Assembly (NCBI RefSeq): GCF_003202235.1
Contig: NZ_MASU01000006.1
Location: forward strand, 62,001 to 126,000
DNA length: 64,000 nt
DNA from: Prauserella flavalba
GTDB taxonomy: Bacteria > Actinomycetota > Actinomycetes > Mycobacteriales > Pseudonocardiaceae
Reading direction: 5' to 3'
Shown piece by piece: positions 45,019 through 52,579 of the stretch (positions are counted from its first letter, which is position 1; every line of letters begins with the position of its first letter). The position numbers and the translations under genes are program-made. The notes under the pieces are model-generated. The model did no database searches, was not told the origin of the DNA, and was given only the letters and a program-made list of their open reading frames with translations.

Positions 45019-47469
45019 TCAGGACCGCACTCGCGTCATCGCCGGGTCGAACAGCGGCTCCTCCGCCACGACGGCGGGCACCCGCTCGCCGAAGTACTCG
45101 ATCTCCACGGCGGTTCCCGGCACGGCGGCGCCCGCGGGCAGCCACGCGTAGGCGATGTTCAGCCCGGTGGTGTAGCCGTAGGCGGCGCTCGTGACGTAGC
45201 CGGCGGGCCTGCCGCCCGCGAACACGGGCTCGCTGCCGAGCACCACCGACTGCGGGTCGGCGATGGTGAGACACGTCAGCTTGCGCGTCACGGTCTCCGG
45301 CGAGCGGCCGGCGAGCGCGTCGCGGCCGATGAAGTAGCCCTTGTCCATCCGTACCGCGAAGCCGAGCCCCGCCTCGTACGGGTCGTGCTCGGTCGTCATG
45401 TCGGCACCCCACGCCCGGTAGCCCTTCTCCAGGCGCATGCTGTTGAAGGCGTCCCGCCCCGCCGCGAGTACGCCGTGTGCCTGCCCGGCCTCCCACAGCG
45501 TGTCCCACAGCAGGCGCCCGAGATCGGCGGTGGTGTAGAGCTCCCAGCCCAGTTCGCCCACATAGGACAGTCGAAGCGCGGTGACGGGAACGTTGCCCAC
45601 GAACGTCTCCACGCCCTTGAAGTATCCGAGAGCCTTGTGTGAGAAGTCCGTTGTGGACAACGGCTGGAGTACGTCGCGCGCCCTCGGCCCCCACAGCCCG
45701 ACGCAGCACGTGCCCGAGGTGATCTCGCGCAGGTTCACCGCCCCGTCTCCGGGTAGCCGCCTGCGCAGCCAGTCGATGTCGAGCGGGCTGTTCAGCCCCA
45801 CCTGGAAGCGCTCGGCGTCGAGCCGGGCCACGGTCAGGTCGCTGCGGATGCCGCCGTCCTCCCCGAGGAGCAACGTGTAGGTGACCGTGCCGGGCTTGCG
45901 GTCCAGCCGGTTCGTGGTCAGCGCCTGGAGGAACGCGAGCGCGTCGGGGCCGCTCACCTCCAGCCGCCGCAGCGGCGTCATGTCGAACATCGCCACGCGC
46001 GAGCGCGCCGCGATCGCCTCGGCACCCGCGATCGGCGACCAGAATCGCGACGCCCATTCGCCGCGCGACGGGACCCGCTCCACCTCGGGCAGGTTCGCGT
46101 TCGCCGCGTACCAGTGCGGCCGCTCCCAGCCGCCTGACTCGAGGAAGTACGCTCCGAGCTCGGTCTGCCGCTCGTGGAAGGGGCTGGTCCGCAGGGGCCT
46201 TGGCCGCTCGGGCGGCTGCAGCGGGTGCAGGACGTCGTAGACCTCGACGAAGCTGCGGCAGCTGCGCGTGTGCACGTAGCCGGGGGAGAGCTGGACCCGC
46301 TCGAACCGGTTGAGGTCGCAGGCGTGCAGGTCCTGCTCGGGCTGGCCGTCGACGAGCCACTGGGCCATCGCCCTCGCGACGCCGGCGGAGTGGGTGATCC
46401 ACACGGCCTCGGCCACCCAGAACCCGTCGAGGCCGGGGTGCTCGCCGAGCAGGGGCATGCCGTCTGGGGTGAACGAGAACAGCCCGTTGATGCCCTCTTC
46501 CGGCTTGGCGTCGCGCAGCACGGGCAGGAGCTCGCCCGCGGCGGCCCAGGACTCCTCGAAGTCCTCGGGGGTGAACTCCAGCTCCGACGGCATGCCCGTG
46601 GCCGTGCGCGGGTCGGCGATGTCGGCGGGGTCCACCGGCATCGGGCGGTGCCCGTACGCGCCGATGCCGAGCCGGTCGACGTGCTCGCGGAAGTACAGGT
46701 CGGCGTCCTGATGCCGCAGGATCGGCAGCCCGGCCTCGGTGGTCTCGTCGTTGCGGCCGCGCAGGACCGGTAGCGGGTTCGTCTTCGCGTACTGGTGCGC
46801 CATCGGCACCATCGGGATGGTGAGCCCGGCGAGCCTGCCGATCAGCGGCCCCCACATTCCCGCACACGAGACGACGACGTCGGCGCGGAACTCGCCGGTC
46901 TCCGTGGTGACCCCCGTGACGCGGCCCTTCGCTCGCGAGACGCCGGTGACCTTCTGGTGTTCGAGGAACCGCGCTCCGCGCTCGATCGCCCTGCGGGCCT
47001 GTGCTTCCGCGGCGCGCAGCGGCTTGGCGAGGCCGTCGCTCGGGATGTGGAAGCCGCCGAGCACGCGGGAGGCGTCGAGCAGCGGGTGCAGCTGAGCGCA
47101 CTGTTCGGGCGTGCGGAGGTAGCTGCGCACGCCCCACGACGTCGCCCAGCCGTGCCTGCGTTTCAGATCGGCCCAGCGCAGCGGCGTGGTGGCGATCTCG
47201 AGCCCGCCGAGCTGCTGGAAGCACCACGCGCCGTCGAGCGTGAGACCGCTGAGCTTCGCCACGGTGTAGCTGGCGAACTCGGTCATCGTCTTGTTCCCCG
47301 TCGTCTGGAAGACCAGCCCGGGGGCGTGGGAGGTGGAGCCGCCCGTGGCGAAGAGGCGGCCCTGTTCCAGCACGGTGATGTCGGTCCATCCCCGTTCCGT
47401 CAGCTCGTCGGCCAATGAGCAACCGACGATCCCCGCTCCGATGATGACTACTCGCGGTCCGGTACCCAT
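45019..47469 (-). CDS. Dimethylglycine dehydrogenase/oxidase-like flavoprotein with GcvT domain
   Basis: An 816-residue two-part protein starting after a strong GGAGG. Residues 6-390 are a DAO-type FAD domain ([20 protein letters not shown]) with [12 protein letters not shown], the His region that carries flavin in the family. The second half, from about 430, is a GcvT/folate-binding domain: [36 protein letters not shown]-like ([20 protein letters not shown]), and [15 protein letters not shown]. It demethylates dimethylglycine to sarcosine and passes the methylene group to tetrahydrofolate. It is the first gene of the leftward arm, and an IclR-like operator lies about 110 bp upstream. Confidence 0.87.
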   Translation of the reverse strand: MGTGPRVVIIGAGIVGCSLADELTERGWTDITVLEQGRLFATGGSTSHAPGLVFQTTGNKTMTEFASYTVAKLSGLTLDGAWCFQQLGGLEIATTPLRWADLKRRHGWATSWGVRSYLRTPEQCAQLHPLLDASRVLGGFHIPSDGLAKPLRAAEAQARRAIERGARFLEHQKVTGVSRAKGRVTGVTTETGEFRADVVVSCAGMWGPLIGRLAGLTIPMVPMAHQYAKTNPLPVLRGRNDETTEAGLPILRHQDADLYFREHVDRLGIGAYGHRPMPVDPADIADPRTATGMPSELEFTPEDFEESWAAAGELLPVLRDAKPEEGINGLFSFTPDGMPLLGEHPGLDGFWVAEAVWITHSAGVARAMAQWLVDGQPEQDLHACDLNRFERVQLSPGYVHTRSCRSFVEVYDVLHPLQPPERPRPLRTSPFHERQTELGAYFLESGGWERPHWYAANANLPEVERVPSRGEWASRFWSPIAGAEAIAARSRVAMFDMTPLRRLEVSGPDALAFLQALTTNRLDRKPGTVTYTLLLGEDGGIRSDLTVARLDAERFQVGLNSPLDIDWLRRRLPGDGAVNLREITSGTCCVGLWGPRARDVLQPLSTTDFSHKALGYFKGVETFVGNVPVTALRLSYVGELGWELYTTADLGRLLWDTLWEAGQAHGVLAAGRDAFNSMRLEKGYRAWGADMTTEHDPYEAGLGFAVRMDKGYFIGRDALAGRSPETVTRKLTCLTIADPQSVVLGSEPVFAGGRPAGYVTSAAYGYTTGLNIAYAWLPAGAAVPGTAVEIEYFGERVPAVVAEEPLFDPAMTRVRS

Positions 47470-47577
47470 CGCGGAACCTCCTGCTCAGGCGATGAGATTG
47501 ACTGTCCATAACGGACTGAAGCCACCCGGCGTGCGCGCGAGAACGTGCCCCTCGGCTACGGCGCTGGGGTGGTGAGT

Positions 47578-47615
47578 TGTTGCGTATGGGGAGACGAGTT
47601 CCGTGCTGAGCAACA
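47578..47615. promoter_or_regulatory. Candidate IclR operator, leftward arm
   Basis: TGTTGCGTAT (47578-47587) is paired with GCAACA (47610-47615). The distance between GTTGC and GCAAC is 26 bases, the same as at 48610-48647, and TTGTTGCGTATGG is identical at both places. The right arm is degenerate. It lies upstream of the dimethylglycine dehydrogenase start at 47469. Confidence 0.6.
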
Positions 47616-47668
47616 CGGTGAGGCACGCGAGACGGGCGTGTCAAGGGGCTTCTTCGGGGCACGATCCG

Positions 47669-47704
47669 GGGCTTGTTACCGGAAAATTTCCCGGTAACAA
47701 GCCC
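47669..47704 (-). terminator. Hairpin downstream of the IclR gene
   Basis: GGGCTTGTTACCGG (47669-47682) pairs perfectly with CCGGTAACAAGCCC (47691-47704) around the 8-base loop AAAATTTC. It begins 16 bases after the IclR stop (47720). There is no U-tract; it probably ends the IclR transcript before the leftward operon promoter. Confidence 0.7.
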
Positions 47705-47719
47705 GTTCTGGCATGTGGG

Positions 47720-48505
47720 TTACCCGGGGAAGTGGCCGAGCTGGCCGGACAGCTCCGCGGCCGCCGCGGTCATCGGCCGCACGAGCTGGCGGATCCGCTG
47801 GCGGGAGAGCCGGTACGAAGGGCCCGATGCGCTCATCGCGGCGATCACCTCGCCACCGTTGCCGTAGATCGGCACCGCGACGGCGTGCAGGCCGAGCTCG
47901 AACTCCTCGAAGCACGCGGCGTAGCCGTCGTCGACGATGCGTTCCAGCTCGGCGGTCAGCTCGTCCGGCGTCGTCAGGGTGCGCGGGGTGAACTCCTCCA
48001 GCCTCCGATGCAGCACCTTGCGCCGCTCGCCGCCATTCATGAACGCCAGCAGCACCTTGCCGCTCGACGTGGCGTGCAACGGGGTCCGCCTGCCGGTCCA
48101 GTTCTGCGCCGCGACCGAGGCGGTGCCCACGGCCTGGCTGATGTTGATCGCGATCCCGCCGTCCGCCACGGCGATGTTCACGGTCTCGCCGAGGGAGTCG
48201 GCGAGCGACTGGCAGGTCTGCGTGCCGAGTCTGGCGAGGTCCATGCGCCCGGTCGCGGCGCCGGCGAGCCGCACGATGCCGAACCCGATGGCGTACTTCC
48301 CGCGTTCTCCGAGCTGTTCGACGAGGTTTCTGGCCTCCAGCGCGGCCACGAGTCTCGACGCGGTCGACTTGTGCACGCCCAGTTCGTCCGCGATCTCCGT
48401 GATCCCCGCTTCCCCGCTGCGAGCGAGCAGTTCGAGCACGTTGATCGCCCGGTCCACGGACTGGACCGGGCTGGCGGCTCCCTTGGCCTCATCGGAGTTC
48501 CGCAT
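47720..48505 (-). CDS. IclR family transcriptional regulator
   Basis: A 261-residue regulator. The N-terminal winged helix is VQSVDRAINVLELLARSGEA, then GITEIADELGVHKSTASRLV and LEARNLVEQLGERGKYAIGF. The C-terminal ligand-binding domain includes INISQAVGTASVAAQNWTGR, TPLHATSSGKVLLAFMNG and YAACFEEFELGLHAVAVPIY, with the effector-domain GKVLLA signature. It lies between the two arms of the betaine island, and matching operators sit before each arm, so it likely controls both. It may repress or activate; operator placement near the ferredoxin promoter favours repression. Confidence 0.9.
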   Translation of the reverse strand: MRNSDEAKGAASPVQSVDRAINVLELLARSGEAGITEIADELGVHKSTASRLVAALEARNLVEQLGERGKYAIGFGIVRLAGAATGRMDLARLGTQTCQSLADSLGETVNIAVADGGIAINISQAVGTASVAAQNWTGRRTPLHATSSGKVLLAFMNGGERRKVLHRRLEEFTPRTLTTPDELTAELERIVDDGYAACFEEFELGLHAVAVPIYGNGGEVIAAMSASGPSYRLSRQRIRQLVRPMTAAAAELSGQLGHFPG

Positions 48506-48582
48506 GGCGCAACACTAACTCGTGAACGCAAGACCGCTGGGCCGTCCGGGGGACACCGGCGAGTAAGAAGCAGGTGAACTCC

Positions 48583-48647
48583 TTGACGGGCAAGGGAGCC
48601 GGCGCGGATTGTTGCGTATGGCGATATTGATCGCGCAATACGCAACA
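48583..48647 (+). promoter_or_regulatory. Ferredoxin promoter region and IclR operator, rightward arm
   Basis: TGTTGCGTAT (48610-48619) and ATACGCAACA (48638-48647) form a perfect 10-bp inverted repeat with an 18-base spacer. The spacer itself contains GCGAT/ATCGC. A TTGACG at 48583-48588 may be the -35 element, which would put the -10 just in front of or inside the left arm. It ends 22 bases before the ferredoxin ATG. Confidence 0.72.
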
Positions 48648-48669
48648 GATCGTTTCTCGGAGGTCAGGA

Positions 48670-48987
48670 ATGATCCGAGCCTGCGATGTCGCGGACCTTC
48701 CCGAGGGGGAGGCCGTGCGCATCCTCGCGCACGTACCGATCGCCGTCTTCAACGCCGAAGGCGCCTACTACGCCGTCGACGACACCTGTACCCACCAGGA
48801 CGCCTCGCTCGCCGACGGCTGGCTGGAGGGGTGCCTCGTCGAGTGCCCGCTGCACGCGGCCTCGTTCGACCTGCGCACCGGTGAGCCCACCTGCCTGCCC
48901 GCCAAACGTCCCGTGCGCACCTACCCGGTGCTCGTGACCGACGGGGTGATCTACGTGGACACGAACGTGCGAGAAGAGGTCGCATGA
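48670..48987 (+). CDS. Rieske-type ferredoxin
   Basis: A 105-residue [2Fe-2S] Rieske ferredoxin of the oxygenase-associated kind. Cluster ligands are Cys-Thr-His in VDDTCTHQDASLADGW and Cys-Pro-Leu-His in VECPLHAASFDLRTG. GGAGG lies about 8 bases before the ATG at 48670. Its stop overlaps the reductase start (ATGA), so the two are made together. It should carry electrons from the reductase to the Rieske oxygenase encoded at 42759-43865 on the other arm. Confidence 0.93.
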   Translation: MIRACDVADLPEGEAVRILAHVPIAVFNAEGAYYAVDDTCTHQDASLADGWLEGCLVECPLHAASFDLRTGEPTCLPAKRPVRTYPVLVTDGVIYVDTNVREEVA

Positions 48988-50135
48988 GGACGGTCGTGGT
49001 CGTCGGCACCTCGCTCGCAGGGCTGCGTGCCGCGCAGGAACTGCGGGCGCGGGGCTACTCCGGGCGGCTCGTGCTGGTGGGGCGGGAGCCGCACCGGCCC
49101 TACGACCGGCCGCCGCTGTCGAAGGACTTCCTGCTCGGCAAGGTGCGGGCGGCGGATCTCGAACTGGGCGACGCCGACGACCTGCTCGCCCTCGAAGCGC
49201 AGTGGCACCTCGGCGTCAGTGCGCGGCGGCTCGACACCGCGACGGGCGAGGTGGTGCTCTCCGGCGGTACCCGCGTCGCCGCCGACGGCGTCGTCGTCGC
49301 CACCGGGGCCACGGCGAAAACCCTTGCGGGCACGGAGGAACTGCTCGGTGTCCACACGCTGCGCACCCTCGACGACGCGCTCGCCCTGCGGGCGGAGCTC
49401 ACCGCAGGCGCGCGGGTGGTGGTGATCGGAGCCGGGTTCGTCGGCGCCGAGGTGGCGTCGGCCTGCCACACGCTGGGCTGTGCCGTCACCGTCGTGGAGG
49501 CGGCGTCCGTTCCACTGGCGGGGGTGCTGGGCGCGCGGATGGGCGCCGTCGCGGCGGGGCTGCACGGCGACAACGGCGTCCGGCTGCTCGCGGGCACCGG
49601 CGTGGCCGGGGTGACGGCCGCGGGCGGCCGCGTCACGGGGGTCTCGCTCGCCGACGGCTCGTGGCTGCCCGCCGACGTCGTGGTGGCCGGTATCGGGTGT
49701 ACGCCCGCGACGGATTGGCTCGCCGGTTCGGGTATCGCCGTGGACAACGGGGTCTGCTGCGACCGCGGCGGTGTCACGAGCAACCCCAGCGTCGTCGCGG
49801 TCGGCGACGTCGCTGGCGGTGAACATTGGACCACCGCGAGTGAGCAACCCCGCGTCGCCGTGCGGAACCTGCTCGCCGGCGCGACGGTCGAGCACCACAC
49901 CCGCCCCGGCTACTTCTGGTCCGATCAGTACGGCACGCGCATCCAGTTCGCGGGCACCGCGGGGGACGGCGCCGAGGTGCGGGTGGTCGACGGCGACACC
50001 GAGGAGCGCTCCTTCGTCGCGACGTACCACCGCGACGGCGTGCTCACCGGCGTGCTCGCGATGAACCGGCCGAGGCCGTTCCTGCGGCTGCGCAAGCGCC
50101 TCGAACACGACGCCGCGATCGTCCAACTGGGCTAG
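48984..50135 (+). CDS. Ferredoxin reductase, FAD/NAD(P)H (BphA4 type)
   Basis: A 383-residue flavoprotein with two dinucleotide-binding folds: VVVVGTSLAGLRAAQELRAR for FAD and VVVIGAGFVGAEVASACHTL for NAD(P)H. PYDRPPLSKDFLLG and the C-terminal FAD motif VVAVGDVAGGEHW are typical of oxygenase-coupled reductases. The C-terminal reductase domain (FWSDQYGTRIQFAGTA) completes the fold. There is no iron-sulfur domain, so it relies on the separate ferredoxin at 48670. It completes a three-component electron chain for the probable betaine demethylase. Confidence 0.92.
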   Translation: MRTVVVVGTSLAGLRAAQELRARGYSGRLVLVGREPHRPYDRPPLSKDFLLGKVRAADLELGDADDLLALEAQWHLGVSARRLDTATGEVVLSGGTRVAADGVVVATGATAKTLAGTEELLGVHTLRTLDDALALRAELTAGARVVVIGAGFVGAEVASACHTLGCAVTVVEAASVPLAGVLGARMGAVAAGLHGDNGVRLLAGTGVAGVTAAGGRVTGVSLADGSWLPADVVVAGIGCTPATDWLAGSGIAVDNGVCCDRGGVTSNPSVVAVGDVAGGEHWTTASEQPRVAVRNLLAGATVEHHTRPGYFWSDQYGTRIQFAGTAGDGAEVRVVDGDTEERSFVATYHRDGVLTGVLAMNRPRPFLRLRKRLEHDAAIVQLG

Positions 50136-50158
50136 TCTGGGCACCAGATCGCCGGGTC

Positions 50159-50187
50159 GTGCGAAGTGACGTGCGAAGTGGTGCGAA
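50159..50187 (+). promoter_or_regulatory. Triple GTGCGAA repeat upstream of mtrA
   Basis: GTGCGAA occurs at 50159, 50171 and 50181 (spacings 12 and 10 bases), ending 9 bases before the mtrA ATG at 50197. About one helical turn between copies suggests a tandem-bound regulator, possibly MtrA itself, or a feature of the translation start. The 55-bp gap has no clear Shine-Dalgarno sequence. Confidence 0.4.
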
Positions 50188-50196
50188 TATGTGGTC

Positions 50197-50874
50197 ATGA
50201 AGGCACGTGTGCTGGTCGTCGACGACGACCCCGCCCTGGCTGAGATGCTGACCATCGTGCTCCGCGGCGAGGGGTTCGACACCGCCGTGGTCGCCGACGG
50301 TTCGCGTGCGCTGCCCGCGCTGCGTGAGCTGAAGCCCGACCTCGTGCTGCTCGACCTGATGCTGCCGGGCATGAACGGGATCGACGTCTGCAAGGCGATC
50401 AGGGCCGAGTCCGGCGTCCCGATCGTGATGCTCACGGCCAAGAGCGACACCGTGGACATCGTGCTCGGCCTCGAGTCCGGCGCCGACGACTACGTCGTCA
50501 AGCCGTTCAAGCCCAAGGAGCTCGTCGCGCGCGTGCGTGCCCGCATGCGCCGCACCGAGTCGGAACCCGCCGAGAGCCTCACCATCGGCGACCTGACCAT
50601 CGACGTGCCGGGCCACGAGGTCACCAGGGAGGGCAAGGCCATCCCGCTCACGCCGCTGGAGTTCGACCTCCTCGTCGCGCTGGCCCGCAAGCCGCGCCAG
50701 GTGTTCACGCGCGAGGTGCTGCTGGAGCAGGTGTGGGGTTACCGGCACGCCGCCGACACCCGCCTGGTGAACGTCCACGTCCAGCGCCTGCGGTCCAAGG
50801 TGGAGAAGGACCCCGAGCACCCCGAGGTCGTGCTGACCGTGCGCGGTGTGGGCTACAAGGCCGGCCCACCATAA
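50197..50874 (+). CDS. mtrA: Response regulator MtrA
   Basis: 225 residues from the ATG at 50197; the GTG at 50191 would add two. The receiver has D9/D10, Asp53 in LLDLMLPGMNGIDVC, the switch Thr in VIVMLTAKSD-like (PIVMLTAKSDTVDIVLGLES) and Lys in VVKPFKPKELVARV. The winged-helix domain has LTPLEFDLLVALARKPRQVF and VWGYRHAADTRLVNVHVQRL, nearly the mycobacterial MtrA sequence as I remember it. MtrA controls cell division, cell-wall hydrolase genes and osmotic responses. It is followed directly by mtrB and lpqB. Confidence 0.96.
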   Translation: MKARVLVVDDDPALAEMLTIVLRGEGFDTAVVADGSRALPALRELKPDLVLLDLMLPGMNGIDVCKAIRAESGVPIVMLTAKSDTVDIVLGLESGADDYVVKPFKPKELVARVRARMRRTESEPAESLTIGDLTIDVPGHEVTREGKAIPLTPLEFDLLVALARKPRQVFTREVLLEQVWGYRHAADTRLVNVHVQRLRSKVEKDPEHPEVVLTVRGVGYKAGPP

Positions 50875-50881
50875 TCGAGCC

Positions 50882-52579
50882 ATGAGACAACGACTGGCCT
50901 CCTTCGGCTGGTCGGCGATAGCGCTGGCCCGTCGCGCGGCGACGTACGGCCGGCGCAAGGTCGTCGCGTTCGGCGAGCTCTGGCGGCACTCGGTGCAGTT
51001 CCGCGTGACCGTATCGACGCTCGCCCTGTCGTCGGCCGTGGTGTTCGTGCTCGGCATGGTGCTGCAGAACCAGATCACCGAGCGGCTGATGGACACCAAG
51101 GAGCGGGCCGCGATCGCCCAGCTCCAGGTGGTCGTGCAGACGGCGGAGAGCGAGCTCGTCGGTGACGCGGGCCAGGACGAGGCGCTGCGCAACCGGCTGA
51201 ACAACGCGATCAAGAAGATCACCAGCAGCTCGACGGCGACCCAGGACACCGCCAGCTCCGCGGCGGGCGCGTTCGAGCCGGTGCTCGCCGCGGGCGATCC
51301 CGACGAGGCCTCCGAGCACGCGGTCTACGCGGGTCCCTACGACAAGGTGCCGGGCGGGCTGCGCAACTTCGTCGAGAACAACTCGCAGGCCAAGCAGATC
51401 CACACCGCGGAGGGCATCACCTACCTCGTCGTCGGCACCCCGGTGACCACGACGACCCGCCCGTTGCAGCTGTACCTGCTGTTCCCGCTCACCACCGAGC
51501 AGAACACCGTCGCGACGGTGCAGAACACGCTGCTCGTCGGTTGTCTGGTCCTGCTGCTCCTGCTCGCCGGCATCACGAACATGGTCACCCGCCAGGTCGT
51601 CCGGCCCGTCCGCCGCGCCGCCGAGGCCGCGGAGCGCTTCGCCGAGGGCGAGCTGGACCGCAGGCTCGACGTGGTCGGCGAGGACGATCTCGCCAAGCTC
51701 GCGCTGTCCTACAACGAGATGGCGGCGAGCATCCAGCGGCAGATCCGCCAGCTGGAGGAGTTCGGTCAGCTGCAGCGCCGGTTCACCTCGGACGTCTCCC
51801 ACGAGCTGCGCACCCCGCTCACCACGGTCCGCATGGCCGCCGACGTCCTGCACGCCTCGCGCGAGCAGTTCCCGGCCGGTCTCGCGAGGTCGACGGAGCT
51901 GCTGGTCGACGAGCTGGACCGGTTCGAGACCCTGCTGGGCGACCTGCTGGAGATCAGCAAGCTCGACGCCGGGGTCGAGGAGCTCTCGGCCGAGCTGATC
52001 GACGTCCGCCCGATCGCGCGCAGGGCCGTCGAGCAGGTCAAGGTCATCGCGGGCACCGCGGGCAGCGACATCGAGCTGGACCTGCCCGACGAGGAGGTCA
52101 CCGCCGAGGTCGACGCCCGCAGGGTCGAACGGATCCTGCGCAACCTGCTCGCCAACGCCGTCGACCACGGCGAGGGCGAGCCGGTGCGCCTTCGCCTGGT
52201 GGCGACCGACGACGCCGTGGCGCTGACCGTGCGCGACTACGGCGTCGGCCTGCGGGCAGGGGAGGCCGAGCTGGTGTTCAACCGGTTCTGGCGTGCCGAC
52301 CCCTCGCGCAACCGGCGCACCGGCGGCACGGGCCTCGGCCTCGCCATCAGCCAGGAGGACGCCCGCCTGCACGGCGGCACCCTCGACGCGTGGGGCGAGC
52401 TCGACCGCGGCTCGTGCTTCCGGCTGACGCTGCCGAGGCGCGTCGGCGAGCCGCTGGGGGAGAGTCCGCTGCCGCTGCCACCCGAGGACGCCGCTCCCGC
52501 CCGCGCCCCGCAGCCCGTGCAGCGCAACGGGCACGCCGAGTTCACGGTCACGGTGGTGGAACACGAGGAGGTCCGGTGA
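50882..52579 (+). CDS. mtrB: Sensor histidine kinase MtrB
   Basis: A 565-residue kinase from the ATG at 50882, 7 bases after the mtrA stop. TM1 is near residues 40-62 (TLALSSAVVFVLGMV), an extracytoplasmic domain of about 140 residues follows, and TM2 is near 210-235 (LLVGCLVLLLLLAGITNMVT). Then come HAMP, the H-box FTSDVSHELRTPLTTVRMAA, N-box ILRNLLANAVDHGEG, F-box FNRFWRADPSRNRRTGG and G2 GTGLGLAISQ. It phosphorylates MtrA in response to envelope or division-site signals. The stop overlaps the lpqB start (GTGA), so it is translationally coupled to its lipoprotein partner. Confidence 0.95.
   Translation: MRQRLASFGWSAIALARRAATYGRRKVVAFGELWRHSVQFRVTVSTLALSSAVVFVLGMVLQNQITERLMDTKERAAIAQLQVVVQTAESELVGDAGQDEALRNRLNNAIKKITSSSTATQDTASSAAGAFEPVLAAGDPDEASEHAVYAGPYDKVPGGLRNFVENNSQAKQIHTAEGITYLVVGTPVTTTTRPLQLYLLFPLTTEQNTVATVQNTLLVGCLVLLLLLAGITNMVTRQVVRPVRRAAEAAERFAEGELDRRLDVVGEDDLAKLALSYNEMAASIQRQIRQLEEFGQLQRRFTSDVSHELRTPLTTVRMAADVLHASREQFPAGLARSTELLVDELDRFETLLGDLLEISKLDAGVEELSAELIDVRPIARRAVEQVKVIAGTAGSDIELDLPDEEVTAEVDARRVERILRNLLANAVDHGEGEPVRLRLVATDDAVALTVRDYGVGLRAGEAELVFNRFWRADPSRNRRTGGTGLGLAISQEDARLHGGTLDAWGELDRGSCFRLTLPRRVGEPLGESPLPLPPEDAAPARAPQPVQRNGHAEFTVTVVEHEEVR

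Noticed and set aside
47641-47715. The hairpin at 47669-47704 as an IclR operator.
   Set aside because: Its arms (GGGCTTGTTACCGG) do not share the TGTTGCGTAT motif, and it directly follows the IclR stop, as a terminator would.
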